Shown here one piece after another: positions 36,578-46,141 of a stretch of DNA of 64,000 nt. The notes under the pieces were generated by a model. The model saw only the letters and a program-made list of their open reading frames with translations. It searched no databases and was not told the origin of the DNA. Within the stretch, counting starts at the first letter, position 1. Each line of letters opens with the position of its first letter. Made by a program: the position numbers and the translations under genes. This DNA comes from Burkholderia contaminans (GTDB lineage Bacteria > Pseudomonadota > Gammaproteobacteria > Burkholderiales > Burkholderiaceae): positions 2,232,001 to 2,296,000 of the forward strand of contig NZ_CP090640.1 in assembly GCF_029633825.1 (NCBI RefSeq), given 5' to 3'.

Positions 36578-37447
36578 TCAGTGCGCGGCGTGCGCCACCG
36601 GCGGCTGGTCCGCGCGCTGCGCGGCCCGTTCATCGACCAGACGGCCGCGCGCGGACAGCCGCAGCCAGTGCCGCAGCGCGATCAGCGCGCCGATCACGCT
36701 CATCATCGAACCCGGAATCCACAGCAGCAGGCCGCCGATCTGCTGGTCGCGCAGCGGGCTGAGCCACGTGAACGCGCGTCCGCAGATCGAGTAGATCGGA
36801 TACAGCTCGTGCGGCGTGAAGAAGATCAGCGCGCCGAGCGCGATCTGCGGCGGGATCGCCGCGACGACGATCAGGATCCGGCGGCCCGGCGACAGCCGTG
36901 CGGGCGGCGCGGGCCGCGGATCGACGACGAGCCACCAGAACAGCAGCCCGTCGATCACCATGCTCCAGTTCATCACGCGATAGAGACGCCAGTCGAGCAT
37001 CGCGATGAAGTGAATCGGCGACAGCAGCCAGAAATAGATCAGCCCGACGAACAGCACGACCGCGACGACGGGATGGAACACCAGGTTGAGCGTCGCGCGC
37101 ACGGGCGCCCACGCGAGCGCGGGGCGCACGAAACGCTGCCGCCAGCGAAACGGAATGCCCGCGCGAATCGACGCGCCCGGATACGACAGCGCGATGAAGA
37201 ACGGCCCGAGGTGGTGCAGCACCAGATGCTGCGCGCGGTGCAGGAAGAACTCGTGCTCGAAGAAATAGTCGAGCCGTGTATGCAGTGCGATGTAGAGCGC
37301 CGTCAGCCCGAACCAGAACGAGAACTGCCGCAGCGGTGACACCTTCGCCTTCTTCGCGCCGCGTGCGAACAGCACGGCGGCGGTCAGTACCGCGATCACC
37401 ACGGTGGGCGACGGTTCCCACGGATCGAGCCAGTACAGGACGTTCAT
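36578..37447 (-). CDS. ctaG: Cytochrome c oxidase assembly factor CtaG (caa3 type)
   Basis: 289 residues with about seven membrane segments. YWLDPWEPSPTVVIAVLTAA, HRAQHLVLHHLGPFFIALSYP and FTPHELYPIYSICGR are motifs of the caa3_CtaG family. His-rich membrane protein helping Cu insertion into cytochrome oxidase. Last of three co-oriented copper genes (SCO, PCuAC, this); 10 nt after PCuAC. Confidence 0.9.
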   Translation of the reverse strand: MNVLYWLDPWEPSPTVVIAVLTAAVLFARGAKKAKVSPLRQFSFWFGLTALYIALHTRLDYFFEHEFFLHRAQHLVLHHLGPFFIALSYPGASIRAGIPFRWRQRFVRPALAWAPVRATLNLVFHPVVAVVLFVGLIYFWLLSPIHFIAMLDWRLYRVMNWSMVIDGLLFWWLVVDPRPAPPARLSPGRRILIVVAAIPPQIALGALIFFTPHELYPIYSICGRAFTWLSPLRDQQIGGLLLWIPGSMMSVIGALIALRHWLRLSARGRLVDERAAQRADQPPVAHAAH

Positions 37448-37457
37448 CGCGCGCGCA

Positions 37458-37904
37458 TCACTTCGCCTGGGCCGGCGACTTCACGGCGAACGGCGCATCG
37501 ACCGTTTCGCCGTCGGAGAACTTCAGGCGCAGGTGCACGGTGTCGCCCGGCTTGATCGCGTGCTTCGGCTCCTCGAGCATGAAGTGATAGCCGCCCGGCG
37601 CGATGTCGACCTTGCCGCGCGCGGGGATCGTCAGCTTGTCGACCATTTCCATTTTCTGCGTCGAACCGTTCGAGACGGTCTGGTGCAGCATCGCCATCCC
37701 GTAGTCGGGGCTGTCGACGTCGACGAGATCGACCGGCTTGTCGCTCGTGTTCACGAGCGTCACGTAGCCGCCGGCCGGCAGCTTGTTCGGCAGCCAGCGC
37801 ACCCACGCGTTCTGTGCGGTGATCGCGCCGGCGGCATACGCGTGGGCGCCTGCGCACAGCGCGGCGAGGAGGGCGAGCGTCTTGAGGGTCGTTTTCGTTT
37901 TCAT
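37458..37904 (-). CDS. Periplasmic copper chaperone PCu(A)C
   Basis: 148 residues with a signal peptide to about residue 25. The copper motif H-x10-M-x21-H-x-M is exact: His74, Met85, His107, Met109. Delivers Cu(I) to the CuA site of cytochrome oxidase together with SCO. Between the SCO and CtaG genes. Confidence 0.95.
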   Translation of the reverse strand: MKTKTTLKTLALLAALCAGAHAYAAGAITAQNAWVRWLPNKLPAGGYVTLVNTSDKPVDLVDVDSPDYGMAMLHQTVSNGSTQKMEMVDKLTIPARGKVDIAPGGYHFMLEEPKHAIKPGDTVHLRLKFSDGETVDAPFAVKSPAQAK

Positions 37905-37916
37905 GTCGGGATGAAT

Positions 37917-38552
37917 TCAGGTAGTGGAGGCGGTGTCGATGATCCGGCGCACATCGGCGGCGATGGCGTCGGGCGAGTCGCGGTCGGTCGCAAGCAGGCG
38001 GGCGCGGCCGCTCGCGTCGAAGATGTAGACGGCCGAGCTGTGCGTGACTTCGTAGCCGCCGGACGGATCGCGCTTCTCCATCTGGTATGCGACGCGATAG
38101 CGCTTCGCGAGCGATTCGATCTGGCGATCGGTGCCGGTCAGGCCGCGTGCATGCGCGGCGTCGAATGCGGCGACATACGATTGCATTGCCTGCGGCGTGT
38201 CGCGCGCAGGGTCGACCGAGACGAACAGGATGCGCACGTTGCTTGCCTTCGGGCCGAGCTTCGCCAGCACCTCCATCAGCCGCGCCATCGTTTCGGGACA
38301 GACATCGGGGCAGTGCGTATAGCCGAAGTAGACGAGCGAGACCTGGCCGTGGAATGCATCGGCGTCGACGGGGTGGCCGTCGCCGCCCGTCAGCGTGAAC
38401 GACAGGTCGGGCAGGTGGCCGGTGACGTTGGTCAGGTTCCAGCGCGGCTCGTCGTGCGTGCACGCGGCGAGCGCCACGGCGGCGGCGAGGGCCGCGGCCG
38501 TGCGGATGAGGCGGGAAAAGCGCCGGTGCGGCGTGGTGCAGGCAGACGACAT
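37917..38552 (-). CDS. SCO1/SenC family copper-delivery lipoprotein
   Basis: 211 residues from the ATG at 38552. Lipobox LAAC with Cys31; thioredoxin fold with CPDVCP (Cys81, Cys85) and His171 (VTHSSAVYIF) as Cu ligands. Periplasmic, anchored to the membrane. Thiol-dependent metallochaperone for CuA. First gene of the copper cluster; the long upstream frame is spurious. Confidence 0.94.
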   Translation of the reverse strand: MSSACTTPHRRFSRLIRTAAALAAAVALAACTHDEPRWNLTNVTGHLPDLSFTLTGGDGHPVDADAFHGQVSLVYFGYTHCPDVCPETMARLMEVLAKLGPKASNVRILFVSVDPARDTPQAMQSYVAAFDAAHARGLTGTDRQIESLAKRYRVAYQMEKRDPSGGYEVTHSSAVYIFDASGRARLLATDRDSPDAIAADVRRIIDTASTT

Positions 38553-38834
38553 CCTGGGGCTCGATCGGACGGAAGGTTGACCGGCCGGCGCGGTGCCATG
38601 CGTCGCGCGGCAGGCGGTTGCGACTGTAGCGCAATTCGCGCGCCCGCGTCCTTTCGAAACCCGTACGCCGCGGGCGAGCGGGGCAATATGTCGCAGTTGA
38701 CGCAGGCGGCAGCGCCATGCCGGCGCCGCGCCGGTTTCGCCCATCTCGATGCGCAGGCGCGGTAAGATGCGCACAATTCCATTCGCGCAGCGGCCGCCCG
38801 GCGTTTGCCGGCCGACCCTCACACTATCGAGTCG

Positions 38835-39587
38835 ATGCAATCCGTTCCGGCTTCCCTGTCCCTGACCGACACCGCGTTCTTCTTCGACTTCGACGGCACG
38901 CTCGTCGAACTGGCGCCGACGCCCGACAGCATTCATGTTCCGCCGTCGCTGCTGACGCTGCTCGACGAGCTGCAGCGCCGCTCGCACGGCGCGGTCGCGA
39001 TCGTGTCCGGGCGCGGCATCGACAATATCGACACGTTCCTGAAGATGCCCGGCATGCCGATCGCCGGCCTGCACGGTGCAGAGCGCCGCGATGCGAACGG
39101 CGACACGCAGCGCATCGGCTTCAACGACGAACGCCTGCTGCGCATCGAGCGCGAGCTGGCGGCCGTCGTCGACCGTCATCCGGGCATGCTGCTCGAAATC
39201 AAGGGCGCGGCCGTCGCGCTGCACTATCGCAACGCGCCCGAGCGCGAGGCGGCGGCGCGCGCGGCCACCGAGCGCCTCGTCGCCGACTATGCCGATGCGT
39301 ATGTGCTGCAGCCGGGCAAGATGGTGTTCGAGATCAAGCCGAAAGGCGTCGACAAGGGGCGCGCGCTCGCTGCGTTCCTCGACGAGCCGCCGTTTGCCGG
39401 CCGTGTGCCGGTATTCGCGGGCGACGACCTGACCGACGAGAAGGGCTTCGCGGTGGTCAACGCGCGCGGCGGGCTGTCGATCAAGGTCGGCGCGGGCGAG
39501 ACGTCCGCCCGCACGCGGCTCGATTCGGTCGACGCGCTGCATGAGCAGATCGCGCGCTGGCTCGGTGCGGAGCAGCCGGACGCATGA
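38835..39587 (+). CDS. otsB: Trehalose-6-phosphate phosphatase
   Basis: 250 residues from the ATG at 38835. HAD motif I AFFFDFDGTLVELAPTPDSI, motif II IVSGRG, Lys in KPKGVDKGRAL and motif IV FAGDDLTDEKGF. Removes phosphate from trehalose-6-P made by OtsA. Its stop overlaps the otsA start (ATGA). Confidence 0.95.
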   Translation: MQSVPASLSLTDTAFFFDFDGTLVELAPTPDSIHVPPSLLTLLDELQRRSHGAVAIVSGRGIDNIDTFLKMPGMPIAGLHGAERRDANGDTQRIGFNDERLLRIERELAAVVDRHPGMLLEIKGAAVALHYRNAPEREAAARAATERLVADYADAYVLQPGKMVFEIKPKGVDKGRALAAFLDEPPFAGRVPVFAGDDLTDEKGFAVVNARGGLSIKVGAGETSARTRLDSVDALHEQIARWLGAEQPDA

Positions 39588-40963
39588 GTCGCCTCATCAT
39601 TGTTTCAAACCGCGTCGCGCCGATTTCGGAAGGCGAACCGGCGGCGGGCGGTCTCGCGATCGGCGTCTACGATGCGCTGAAGGAGACGGGCGGCATGTGG
39701 TTCGGCTGGAGCGGCGAGGTCGTCGCGTCCGGCGCGCCGCAGATCCGCGTCGAGGAGCACGGGCCGGTCACGTTCGCCACCATCGGCCTGTCGCGGCGCG
39801 ACTACGACCAGTATTACCGCGGCTTCTCGAACGCGACGCTGTGGCCGGCGTTTCACTACCGCACCGACCTGATCCAGTACGACCGTCACGAGTTCGAAGG
39901 CTACAGCCGCGTGAACGTGTGGCTCGCCCAGCAGCTCGTGCCGCTGCTGCAGGACGACGACGTGATCTGGGTGCACGACTATCACCTGATCCCGTTCGCG
40001 CGCGCACTGCGCGCGGCCGGCGTGAAGAATCGCATCGGCTTCTTCCTGCACATCCCGTTTCCGGCTGCGCAGGTGCTCGTCAGCGTGCCGCCGCATCGCG
40101 ACCTCGTCGAGTCGCTGTGCGCGTTCGACCTGCTCGGTTTCCAGACCGAACCCGACCTGCGCGCATTCTGCGACTACATCGAATCGGAGGCGGACGGCGC
40201 GATCGAGCGCGACGGCCACCTGGCGACGGTGCGAGCATTCGGCCGGACGCTGCGCGCGGCCGCGTATCCGATCGGCGTGCATCCGGACGAGATCGCGTCG
40301 CTCGCGCAGGCCGGCGAGCACGGCAAGGCGGTGCGCACGCTCGCGACCTCGCTGCGCGGCCGCAAGCTGATCATGAGCGTCGACCGGCTCGATTATTCGA
40401 AGGGGCTCGTCGAGCGCTTCCGTGCGTTCGAGAAGCTGCTCGAGCACGAGCCGTCGCATCGCAATCGCGTGTCGTTCCTGCAGATCGCGCCGTCGACCCG
40501 CGCGGAGCTGCGCGCGTACCAGGACATCCGCCTGCAGCTCGAAGGGGAGTCCGGGCGCATCAACGGACGCTTCGCCGAGCTCGACTGGGCGCCGATCCTC
40601 TATATCCATCGCCAGTACGACCGCCAGCTGCTTGCCGCGCTGTACCGGCTCGCGCGGGTCGGCTACGTGACGCCGCTGCGCGACGGGATGAACCTCGTCG
40701 CGAAGGAGTACGTATCCGCGCAGAACCCGGAGGATCCGGGCGTGCTCGTGCTGTCGCGCTTCGCGGGCGCCGCACGCGAGCTGACGGGAGCGCTGATCGT
40801 CAATCCGATCGATATCGACGGGATGGCCGATGCGCTGTCGCAGGCGCTGACGATGCCGCTCGCCGAACGGCGTGCGCGTTATACGGACATGATCGCGCAG
40901 CTTCGCGAGAACAACGTGTCGGTGTGGCGCGACAACTTCCTGCGCGATCTGCAGCACGCGTAA
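39584..40963 (+). CDS. otsA: Trehalose-6-phosphate synthase (UDP-forming)
   Basis: 459 residues, GT20. [73 protein letters not shown] and [13 protein letters not shown] are family blocks. Joins UDP-glucose and glucose-6-P. Compatible-solute synthesis against osmotic and desiccation stress. Confidence 0.97.
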   Translation: MSRLIIVSNRVAPISEGEPAAGGLAIGVYDALKETGGMWFGWSGEVVASGAPQIRVEEHGPVTFATIGLSRRDYDQYYRGFSNATLWPAFHYRTDLIQYDRHEFEGYSRVNVWLAQQLVPLLQDDDVIWVHDYHLIPFARALRAAGVKNRIGFFLHIPFPAAQVLVSVPPHRDLVESLCAFDLLGFQTEPDLRAFCDYIESEADGAIERDGHLATVRAFGRTLRAAAYPIGVHPDEIASLAQAGEHGKAVRTLATSLRGRKLIMSVDRLDYSKGLVERFRAFEKLLEHEPSHRNRVSFLQIAPSTRAELRAYQDIRLQLEGESGRINGRFAELDWAPILYIHRQYDRQLLAALYRLARVGYVTPLRDGMNLVAKEYVSAQNPEDPGVLVLSRFAGAARELTGALIVNPIDIDGMADALSQALTMPLAERRARYTDMIAQLRENNVSVWRDNFLRDLQHA

Positions 40964-40984
40964 CCGACGGTTCATCGAGCAATG

Positions 40985-41020
40985 AAAAAGCCGCAGTGCG
41001 TCGCGCACTGCGGCTTTTTT
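40985..41020. terminator. Bidirectional terminator between otsA and the ABC exporter
   Basis: AAAAAGCCGCAGTGCG and its exact complement CGCACTGCGGCTTTTT around a TCG(C) loop: a 16-bp stem with A and T tracts on both sides, between convergent genes. Confidence 0.93.
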
Positions 41021-41040
41021 GTCGGCTGCGGGCCGGTATG

Positions 41041-42954
41041 TCAGGCCACGCGTTCGCCGGTCGGCGTGCTGCCGTCGGGGGCCGGGTGGTGGCGGCCGTG
41101 CTGTTTGGCGAGCAGGTCGCGGTACAGGCCGGGGCGGTTGCGCAGCACGTCGGGCGCGCCGTCGTCGATCACCTTGCCGTTGTTCATCACGATGATCCGG
41201 TCGAAGTTGCGCAGCGTCGACAGGCGGTGGGCGATCGCGATCACCGTGCGGCCGACCATCAGGCGGTCGAGCGCGCTCTGGATCGCTTCCTCGGACGCGC
41301 TGTCGAGTGCGGACGTCGCTTCGTCGAGCAGCAGGATCGGCGCATCCTTCAGGATCGCGCGCGCGATCGCGATACGCTGGCGCTGGCCGCCCGACAGCTT
41401 GACGCCGCGGTCGCCGACGATCGTGTCATAGCCTTCCGGCATCGCTTCGATGAATTCCGCGCAGCGGGCGTCGCGCGCGGCGGCGAGCACTTCGTCACGG
41501 GTCGCTTCGGGGCGACCGTACGCGATATTGTCGTAGATCGTCCGGTGCAGCAGCGAGATGTCCTGCGGCACGAGCGCGATCGCCTGGCGCAGGCTGTCCT
41601 GCGTGATCGTCTTCACGTCCTGGCCGTCGACCTTCACGGCGCCGTCCTGCGTGTCGTAGAAGCGCTGCAGCAGCGCGAGCACGGTCGACTTGCCGGCGCC
41701 CGACTTGCCGATCAGGCCGACGCGCTGGCCCGGCTCGATATGGAGGTCGAAGTGGTCGAGGATCGCGCGGCGGTGCGGATACGCGAACGTCACGCGCTCG
41801 AAATCGACGCGGCCGCCCTTGGCCGACAGCGGTTGCGCGTCGGAGCGGTCAGGCATCCCGTGCGGCTCGAGCAGCGTTTTCACCGCTTCGGACAGGCGCG
41901 CGATGTGCTGCGTGACGTCGACGAGCGCGACCGCGAGATCGCGCGTGCCGTGCAGGATCGTGAAGCCGAGCGAGCTGACGAGCACGATGTCGCCCGACGT
42001 CGCGCGGCCCTGGTCCCACAGCCACAGGGCCCAGCCGAGCAGGCCGGCGGACAGCATCGCGGTGATCACCGCGTGCAGCAGGCGCAGCTTCTCGAGATAG
42101 AGCAGGCTCTGCTGGCGCGCATCCATCTCGGCCTTGACCGTTGCGCCGAAGCGCTTCTGTTCGCGCAGCGTCATCCCGAACGCGCGCACGAGGCCCATGT
42201 TGCCGATCACGTCGACGAGCTCGCCGTCGACCGCCGCAGCCTTCGCCGCAAACGCGTGGTGGCGCGCCGAGCCGCGCCCGGCCAGCTTGAACAGCACGAC
42301 GGAGAGCACTGCGGAGCAGCCGAGCAGGCCGGCGGCCATCATCGGATTGACGACGATGATCATCAGGATCGCGCCCATCACCGCGATGCACGGCGGCAGC
42401 ACGTTCCACGCCATCGTGTTCTCCGACGTGTAGACGGCGTTCGACGTGGCCGTGATGCGGCTCGCGAGCGTGCCGGGCTGCTTTTCCGCGTAGTAGGTGG
42501 GCGAATGGCCGATCAGGTACTGGAACAGGTCGCGCCGCAGATCGCCGGTGACCGCGACGAACGTGTGCGCGGCGAACCAGCCGCCGACGCGCCACAGCAG
42601 GTTGTCGGCCGCGATCAGCCCGACGAGCAGCGCGAATGCGCTCCACAGCGGGCCGGGGTGATGCCGCCCGGTCGCCAGCACGTCGATCAGGTGCTTGATC
42701 GCGTATTGCGAGCCGAGCGCGCAGCCGACGGCGGCCAGCACGCTGCAGAGCACGATCAGGTGGGCGACAGGATGCAGGCGGATGTAGCGGAACAGGAACG
42801 CAATCGGTCGATGCGCGTAGCTCGACAGCTTCGCGTTGTGGGCGTTGCGCTGGGCAGGGGTGAGAGATTCCAAAATATGCGTGCGGTGATTCGGTGAGTG
42901 AGCGTGGCGGCTGGGTCGCAGGCCGGCGTTCGCCCGGACTGAATAATCCGGCAT
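41041..42954 (-). CDS. ABC exporter, fused permease and ATPase (MsbA/MsbA-like)
   Basis: 637 residues from the ATG at 42954 (a TTG at 42963 and an inner TTG near LESLTPA are alternatives). Six-helix ABC1 domain (about 50-350), then the ATPase: Walker A GLIGKSGAGKST, Q-loop PQDISLL, signature LSGGQRQRIAIARAIL, Walker B ILLLDEATSALD, H-loop IAHRLSTL. Homodimeric exporter; substrate unknown (lipid or drug). No accessory gene is next to it. Confidence 0.93.
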   Translation of the reverse strand: MPDYSVRANAGLRPSRHAHSPNHRTHILESLTPAQRNAHNAKLSSYAHRPIAFLFRYIRLHPVAHLIVLCSVLAAVGCALGSQYAIKHLIDVLATGRHHPGPLWSAFALLVGLIAADNLLWRVGGWFAAHTFVAVTGDLRRDLFQYLIGHSPTYYAEKQPGTLASRITATSNAVYTSENTMAWNVLPPCIAVMGAILMIIVVNPMMAAGLLGCSAVLSVVLFKLAGRGSARHHAFAAKAAAVDGELVDVIGNMGLVRAFGMTLREQKRFGATVKAEMDARQQSLLYLEKLRLLHAVITAMLSAGLLGWALWLWDQGRATSGDIVLVSSLGFTILHGTRDLAVALVDVTQHIARLSEAVKTLLEPHGMPDRSDAQPLSAKGGRVDFERVTFAYPHRRAILDHFDLHIEPGQRVGLIGKSGAGKSTVLALLQRFYDTQDGAVKVDGQDVKTITQDSLRQAIALVPQDISLLHRTIYDNIAYGRPEATRDEVLAAARDARCAEFIEAMPEGYDTIVGDRGVKLSGGQRQRIAIARAILKDAPILLLDEATSALDSASEEAIQSALDRLMVGRTVIAIAHRLSTLRNFDRIIVMNNGKVIDDGAPDVLRNRPGLYRDLLAKQHGRHHPAPDGSTPTGERVA

Positions 42955-43436
42955 TGTAAACAAGCCCGCGTGTCGCGCTGCGCGAATCTTGCCTTGGCCA
43001 GGGGCTCGCGGTCGATTTTGAGATAAAATCCGGCATCCCGTCCTGCCTCATGTGCCGGAATCACGCTGCCGGCGGTCACGGGGTCAAGGAATGCCAAAAG
43101 GGCCTTCCACTCTAGAACGGACACCCAAGTCCGCGGGTTGCAAAGTGTTGCACCTTTGTAACAAAGTAAAGTGTTTGAAATGTTGTGCGCCGTATCGGGA
43201 TTAACCCTAGATAATCGGCTCCGGGTTCGATTCCAGGTTTTTTACGAACCCCTGTCAACGGGTCTTCGTTTCAAACGTTCTATGCCTGTCGCGTCGCCGA
43301 CGCTCCTTGAGCAGCGCGGGTTTGACGCCCCCGGCAGGCTGATTCGTCCGATCTTCGGACGACACGCATCCAGCCCGGACCGCCGGCAGGTTGCCGACCC
43401 ATACCTGGTTTTTAGCCGATTTTTTAGGAGTTACGC
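42955..43436. other. Intergenic and leader region upstream of the glycosyltransferase
   Basis: About 480 bp without a supported gene, with lower GC than its surroundings at 43105-43260. It holds CTTTG-TAA-CAAAG (43153-43165), GATAAT (43210-43215) as a possible -10, a perfect hairpin CGTCCGA-TCT-TCGGACG (43345-43361), T-runs at 43240 and 43410-43425, and the AGGAG ribosome-binding site of the next gene. Probably a long 5' untranslated leader. Confidence 0.5.
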
Positions 43437-44501
43437 ATGCGAATCGCCCAAATCGCTCCGTTGCACGAAGCGGTGCCCCCGAAACTGTACGGTGGTACCG
43501 AGCGAGTGGTGTCCTACCTCACCGAAGCGCTCGTCGAGATGGGGCATGACGTCACGCTCTTCGCGAGCGGCGATTCGCAAACCTCCGCGAAGCTCGAAGC
43601 CTGCTGGCCGCAGGCGCTGCGCCTCGACCCGACGATCCGCGACGTGATGGCTCCGCACATGCTGCTCCTCGAGCAGGTGCGCCGCCGCGCGGAAGAGTTC
43701 GATGTCCTGCACTGCCACATCGACTACTACCCGTTCTCGCTGTTCTCGCGCCAGCCGGTCCCGCATCTGACGACGATGCACGGCCGTCTCGACCTGCCGG
43801 AACTGCAGCCGATCTTCAACGCATTCAGCGACGTGCCGGTCGTGTCGATCTCCGACAACCAGCGCATCCCGCTGCCGCAGGCGAACTGGCTGTCGACCGT
43901 CTACCACGGCCTGCCGGAAAACCTGCTGACGCCGATCCCGAACGTGAAGCCGAGCTACCTCGCGTTCCTGGGCCGCATCTCGCCCGAGAAGCGCGTCGAC
44001 ACGGCGATCCGTATCGCCGAGCAGGCCGGCCTGCCGATCAAGATCGCCGCGAAGCTCGACAAGGCTGACCGCGCGTACTACGAAGAGAAGATCAAGCCGC
44101 TGTTCGCGCTGCCGCACGTCGAGTACATCGGCGAAATCAGCGAGTCCGAAAAGACCGAATTCCTCGGCAACGCGCACGCGCTGCTGTTCCCGATCGACTG
44201 GCCGGAGCCCTTCGGCCTGGTGATGATCGAGGCGATGGCTTGCGGCACGCCGGTGATCGCGTTCAAGCGCGGCTCGGTGCCGGAAGTGATCGACAACGGC
44301 GTGTCGGGCTTCGTCGTCGAAGACGAGCTGTCGGCGGTTGCCGCGCTCAAGCGCCTCGATACGCTGCCGCGCGAGAAGGTCCGCGCTGCATTCGAAGCCC
44401 GCTTCTCGTCGAAGGTGATGGCGCAGAACTACGTGAAGGGCTACGAGGAACTGCTGCGCCAGAAGCGCCGCACGGTGCTCCGCGAAGTCAACGCAAGCTG
44501 A
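43437..44501 (+). CDS. Glycosyltransferase, GT4 type
   Basis: 354 residues. MRIAQIAPLHEAVPPKLYGG, TERVVSYLTEALVEMGHDVT, acceptor His-rich DVLHCHIDYYPFSLFS and the donor site YLAFLGRISPEKRVDTAIRI plus WPEPFGLVMIEAMACGTPVI. A retaining GT-B enzyme; the sugar and acceptor are unknown. A strong AGGAG lies 6 nt before the ATG. Not in an obvious polysaccharide cluster. Confidence 0.9.
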   Translation: MRIAQIAPLHEAVPPKLYGGTERVVSYLTEALVEMGHDVTLFASGDSQTSAKLEACWPQALRLDPTIRDVMAPHMLLLEQVRRRAEEFDVLHCHIDYYPFSLFSRQPVPHLTTMHGRLDLPELQPIFNAFSDVPVVSISDNQRIPLPQANWLSTVYHGLPENLLTPIPNVKPSYLAFLGRISPEKRVDTAIRIAEQAGLPIKIAAKLDKADRAYYEEKIKPLFALPHVEYIGEISESEKTEFLGNAHALLFPIDWPEPFGLVMIEAMACGTPVIAFKRGSVPEVIDNGVSGFVVEDELSAVAALKRLDTLPREKVRAAFEARFSSKVMAQNYVKGYEELLRQKRRTVLREVNAS

Positions 44502-44542
44502 TTGCGGGCCGCCGCGGCGCTGCGGCGCGCGGCTTGCCAACG

Positions 44543-44574
44543 ACGCCCCGTCCGGGTTCCCGGCGGGGCGTTGT
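44543..44574 (+). terminator. Hairpin after the glycosyltransferase
   Basis: ACGCCCCG (44543-44550) pairs with CGGGGCGT (44564-44571); the loop can also fold. Only a weak T tract follows. Confidence 0.5.
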
Positions 44575-44657
44575 CACATCCGCGGCGCGGATCTGTTGTA
44601 TTCTCGCCGCGCCCGACGCCGCGAACGGCCCCCGAAGCGGCCCGGCAGGGCATCCGT

Positions 44658-44688
44658 CCGTCTGTCCAGACGGTAATGTCCCTATAAT
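44658..44688 (+). promoter_or_regulatory. Palindrome over a TATAAT promoter
   Basis: Perfect CCGTCTG-TC-CAGACGG (44658-44673) ends 9 nt before TATAAT (44683-44688), covering the place of the -35, which is otherwise unrecognisable. Candidate operator for the two membrane-protein genes downstream. Confidence 0.45.
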
Positions 44689-44738
44689 GGCCGTGCCGTG
44701 AAATCCGGCCCCGCACGAATATCCAGAGGAGAGCAGTC

Positions 44739-45545
44739 TTGGCGAGAACGAAATCCACGCGCGCAGCGCCGGCCCCCGGCGCCGGTGTGATCTTCGCGTT
44801 GCGTGCGATCGGTCTCGTGCTGCTCGCGCGCTGGCTGTTCTCGATGTCCCAGATGGGCTACCGCTCGTCGCTGTCGGCGATGGTGTCGTCGCCCTGGGCC
44901 TTCGTCTACCTCCTGCTGATCTTCCTGTTGCTCGCGCTGCCGGGCGCCGTCGCGCGCGCCGAACGGCCGTTCCATCCGCTGCCGCAGTGGCTGCGCCAGG
45001 CACTGCGCGTCTTTGCGCTGATCGGTTTCCTGTTCGCCGTGTGGTCGATCGGCATGTTCGTCTGGGTGGACGGCTGGCGCCTCGCGCTGCATGCGGTGAC
45101 GGCGACCAACGGCTGGCTCGTCGCCGCGCCGGCGCTTTATGCGGCGATCGTGTGGATCTGCCGCCCGCGGCCGCTGTGGCGGACCAACGTGGCTGCCCGC
45201 CGCTTCGCGGTCGGCCGTTATGCGATTTCGCTCGACGTGCTGACGCGCACTGCAATCGTGTGGATGGAAAGCCGCAAGGTCGGCCAGTACGATGCGCGCG
45301 AACTGTCGGTGCGCTGGCCCGGCCGGGCGGCGCCTGCCGCAGCCGAGGGTGCAGCGGACGCACAGCCGGCCGTCGTGCCGCCGCGCCGCGGCAGCTTCTT
45401 CAATCGACCGAAGGTCGAACTGCTGTGGGATTCGCCGGCGGCCGTCGGCCATAACCGGCAGATCGTCATGCGTGCGCCGCTCGCGACCGAAGGCGACCGC
45501 GTCGCGGTGCTCGCGCTCGACGCCGCGCTCAAACAGATCGTCTGA
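44739..45545 (+). CDS. Uncharacterised membrane protein
   Basis: 268 residues from a TTG with AGAGGAGAG 6 nt upstream. Four hydrophobic segments (about 17-35, 53-72, 87-110, 117-140), then a soluble C-terminal half with ARRFAVGRYAISLDVLTRTA and FNRPKVELLWDSPAAVGHNR. Not recognised; possibly a small envelope sensor or assembly factor. Next to a DUF2214-like gene. Confidence 0.75.
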   Translation: MARTKSTRAAPAPGAGVIFALRAIGLVLLARWLFSMSQMGYRSSLSAMVSSPWAFVYLLLIFLLLALPGAVARAERPFHPLPQWLRQALRVFALIGFLFAVWSIGMFVWVDGWRLALHAVTATNGWLVAAPALYAAIVWICRPRPLWRTNVAARRFAVGRYAISLDVLTRTAIVWMESRKVGQYDARELSVRWPGRAAPAAAEGAADAQPAVVPPRRGSFFNRPKVELLWDSPAAVGHNRQIVMRAPLATEGDRVAVLALDAALKQIV

Positions 45546-45584
45546 CAAGTCCCGCGCGCGGCAGGCGGGCGACAAGGAGGCGTG

Positions 45585-46049
45585 ATGATCGTCCGCTGGT
45601 TGCTGGCTGCCATTCACCTGAGTGCGTTCGGCGTCGCGTTTGCCGCGATCGCGGGGCGTAACCGCGCGTTGCGCCGGCTCGTCGCGTCGGCGCAGGCGGC
45701 TGATTTGCCCGGCGTATTCAAGGCGGATGCCGCGTGGGGGCTATCGGCGCTCGTGCTGATCGTGACGGGCCTGATGCGTGCGTTCGGCGGTTTCGAGAAG
45801 GGTTCCGCGTATTACCTGCACGAACCGCTCTTTCACCTGAAGATGACCGCGCTCGTGCTGATCCTGCTGCTTGAGGTCGTGCCGATGCTCGGGCTGATCC
45901 GGTGGCGCGCCGCCGCGCGGCAGCAGCAGATGCCCGATCTCGACCGTGCGCGCACCTATGTGCGGATCGGCCATTGGCAGGCGGTGCTGGTGATCGTCAT
46001 CGTGTTCGCCGCGTCGGGGATGGCGCGGGGGATTGGGCTGGCCGGCTAG
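45585..46049 (+). CDS. DUF2214-family membrane protein
   Basis: 154 residues. Start at ATG 45585 chosen because AAGGAGG ends 4 nt before it; an upstream in-frame GTG (45582) is too close to that site. Four hydrophobic helices with VRWLLAAIHLSAFGVAFAAI, TGLMRAFGGFEKGSAYYLHE and FHLKMTALVLILLLEVVPM. Function unknown; the histidines suggest heme or metal contact. Confidence 0.82.
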   Translation: MIVRWLLAAIHLSAFGVAFAAIAGRNRALRRLVASAQAADLPGVFKADAAWGLSALVLIVTGLMRAFGGFEKGSAYYLHEPLFHLKMTALVLILLLEVVPMLGLIRWRAAARQQQMPDLDRARTYVRIGHWQAVLVIVIVFAASGMARGIGLAG

Positions 46050-46079
46050 GCGCGGCCGGCTAGGCGTGGCGGGCTAGGC
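46038..46079 (+). repeat. Three 14-bp tandem units at the end of the DUF2214 gene
   Basis: CTGGCCGGCTAGGC, GCGGCCGGCTAGGC, GTGGCGGGCTAGGC. The first unit contains the stop TAG at 46047-46049; the period is not a multiple of three. Confidence 0.8.
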
Positions 46080-46141
46080 CTGCCCGGGCAGGTGCGGTCC
46101 AGGCTCGACCGGGCGACCCTGCCGCCCGGTCCGTCCCGCAC

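Noticed and set aside
39541..42897. A 1118-codon open frame on the plus strand
   Set aside because: Overlaps otsA in another frame and is antisense to the ABC exporter, both with clear motifs.
43201..43216. A promoter at GATAAT before the glycosyltransferase
   Set aside because: The nearest -35-like TTGTGC is 21 nt away; too weak to list as a promoter.
43171..43647. A 158-codon frame running into the glycosyltransferase
   Set aside because: It overlaps the glycosyltransferase in another frame with no motif or ribosome-binding site, and the region is better read as a leader.
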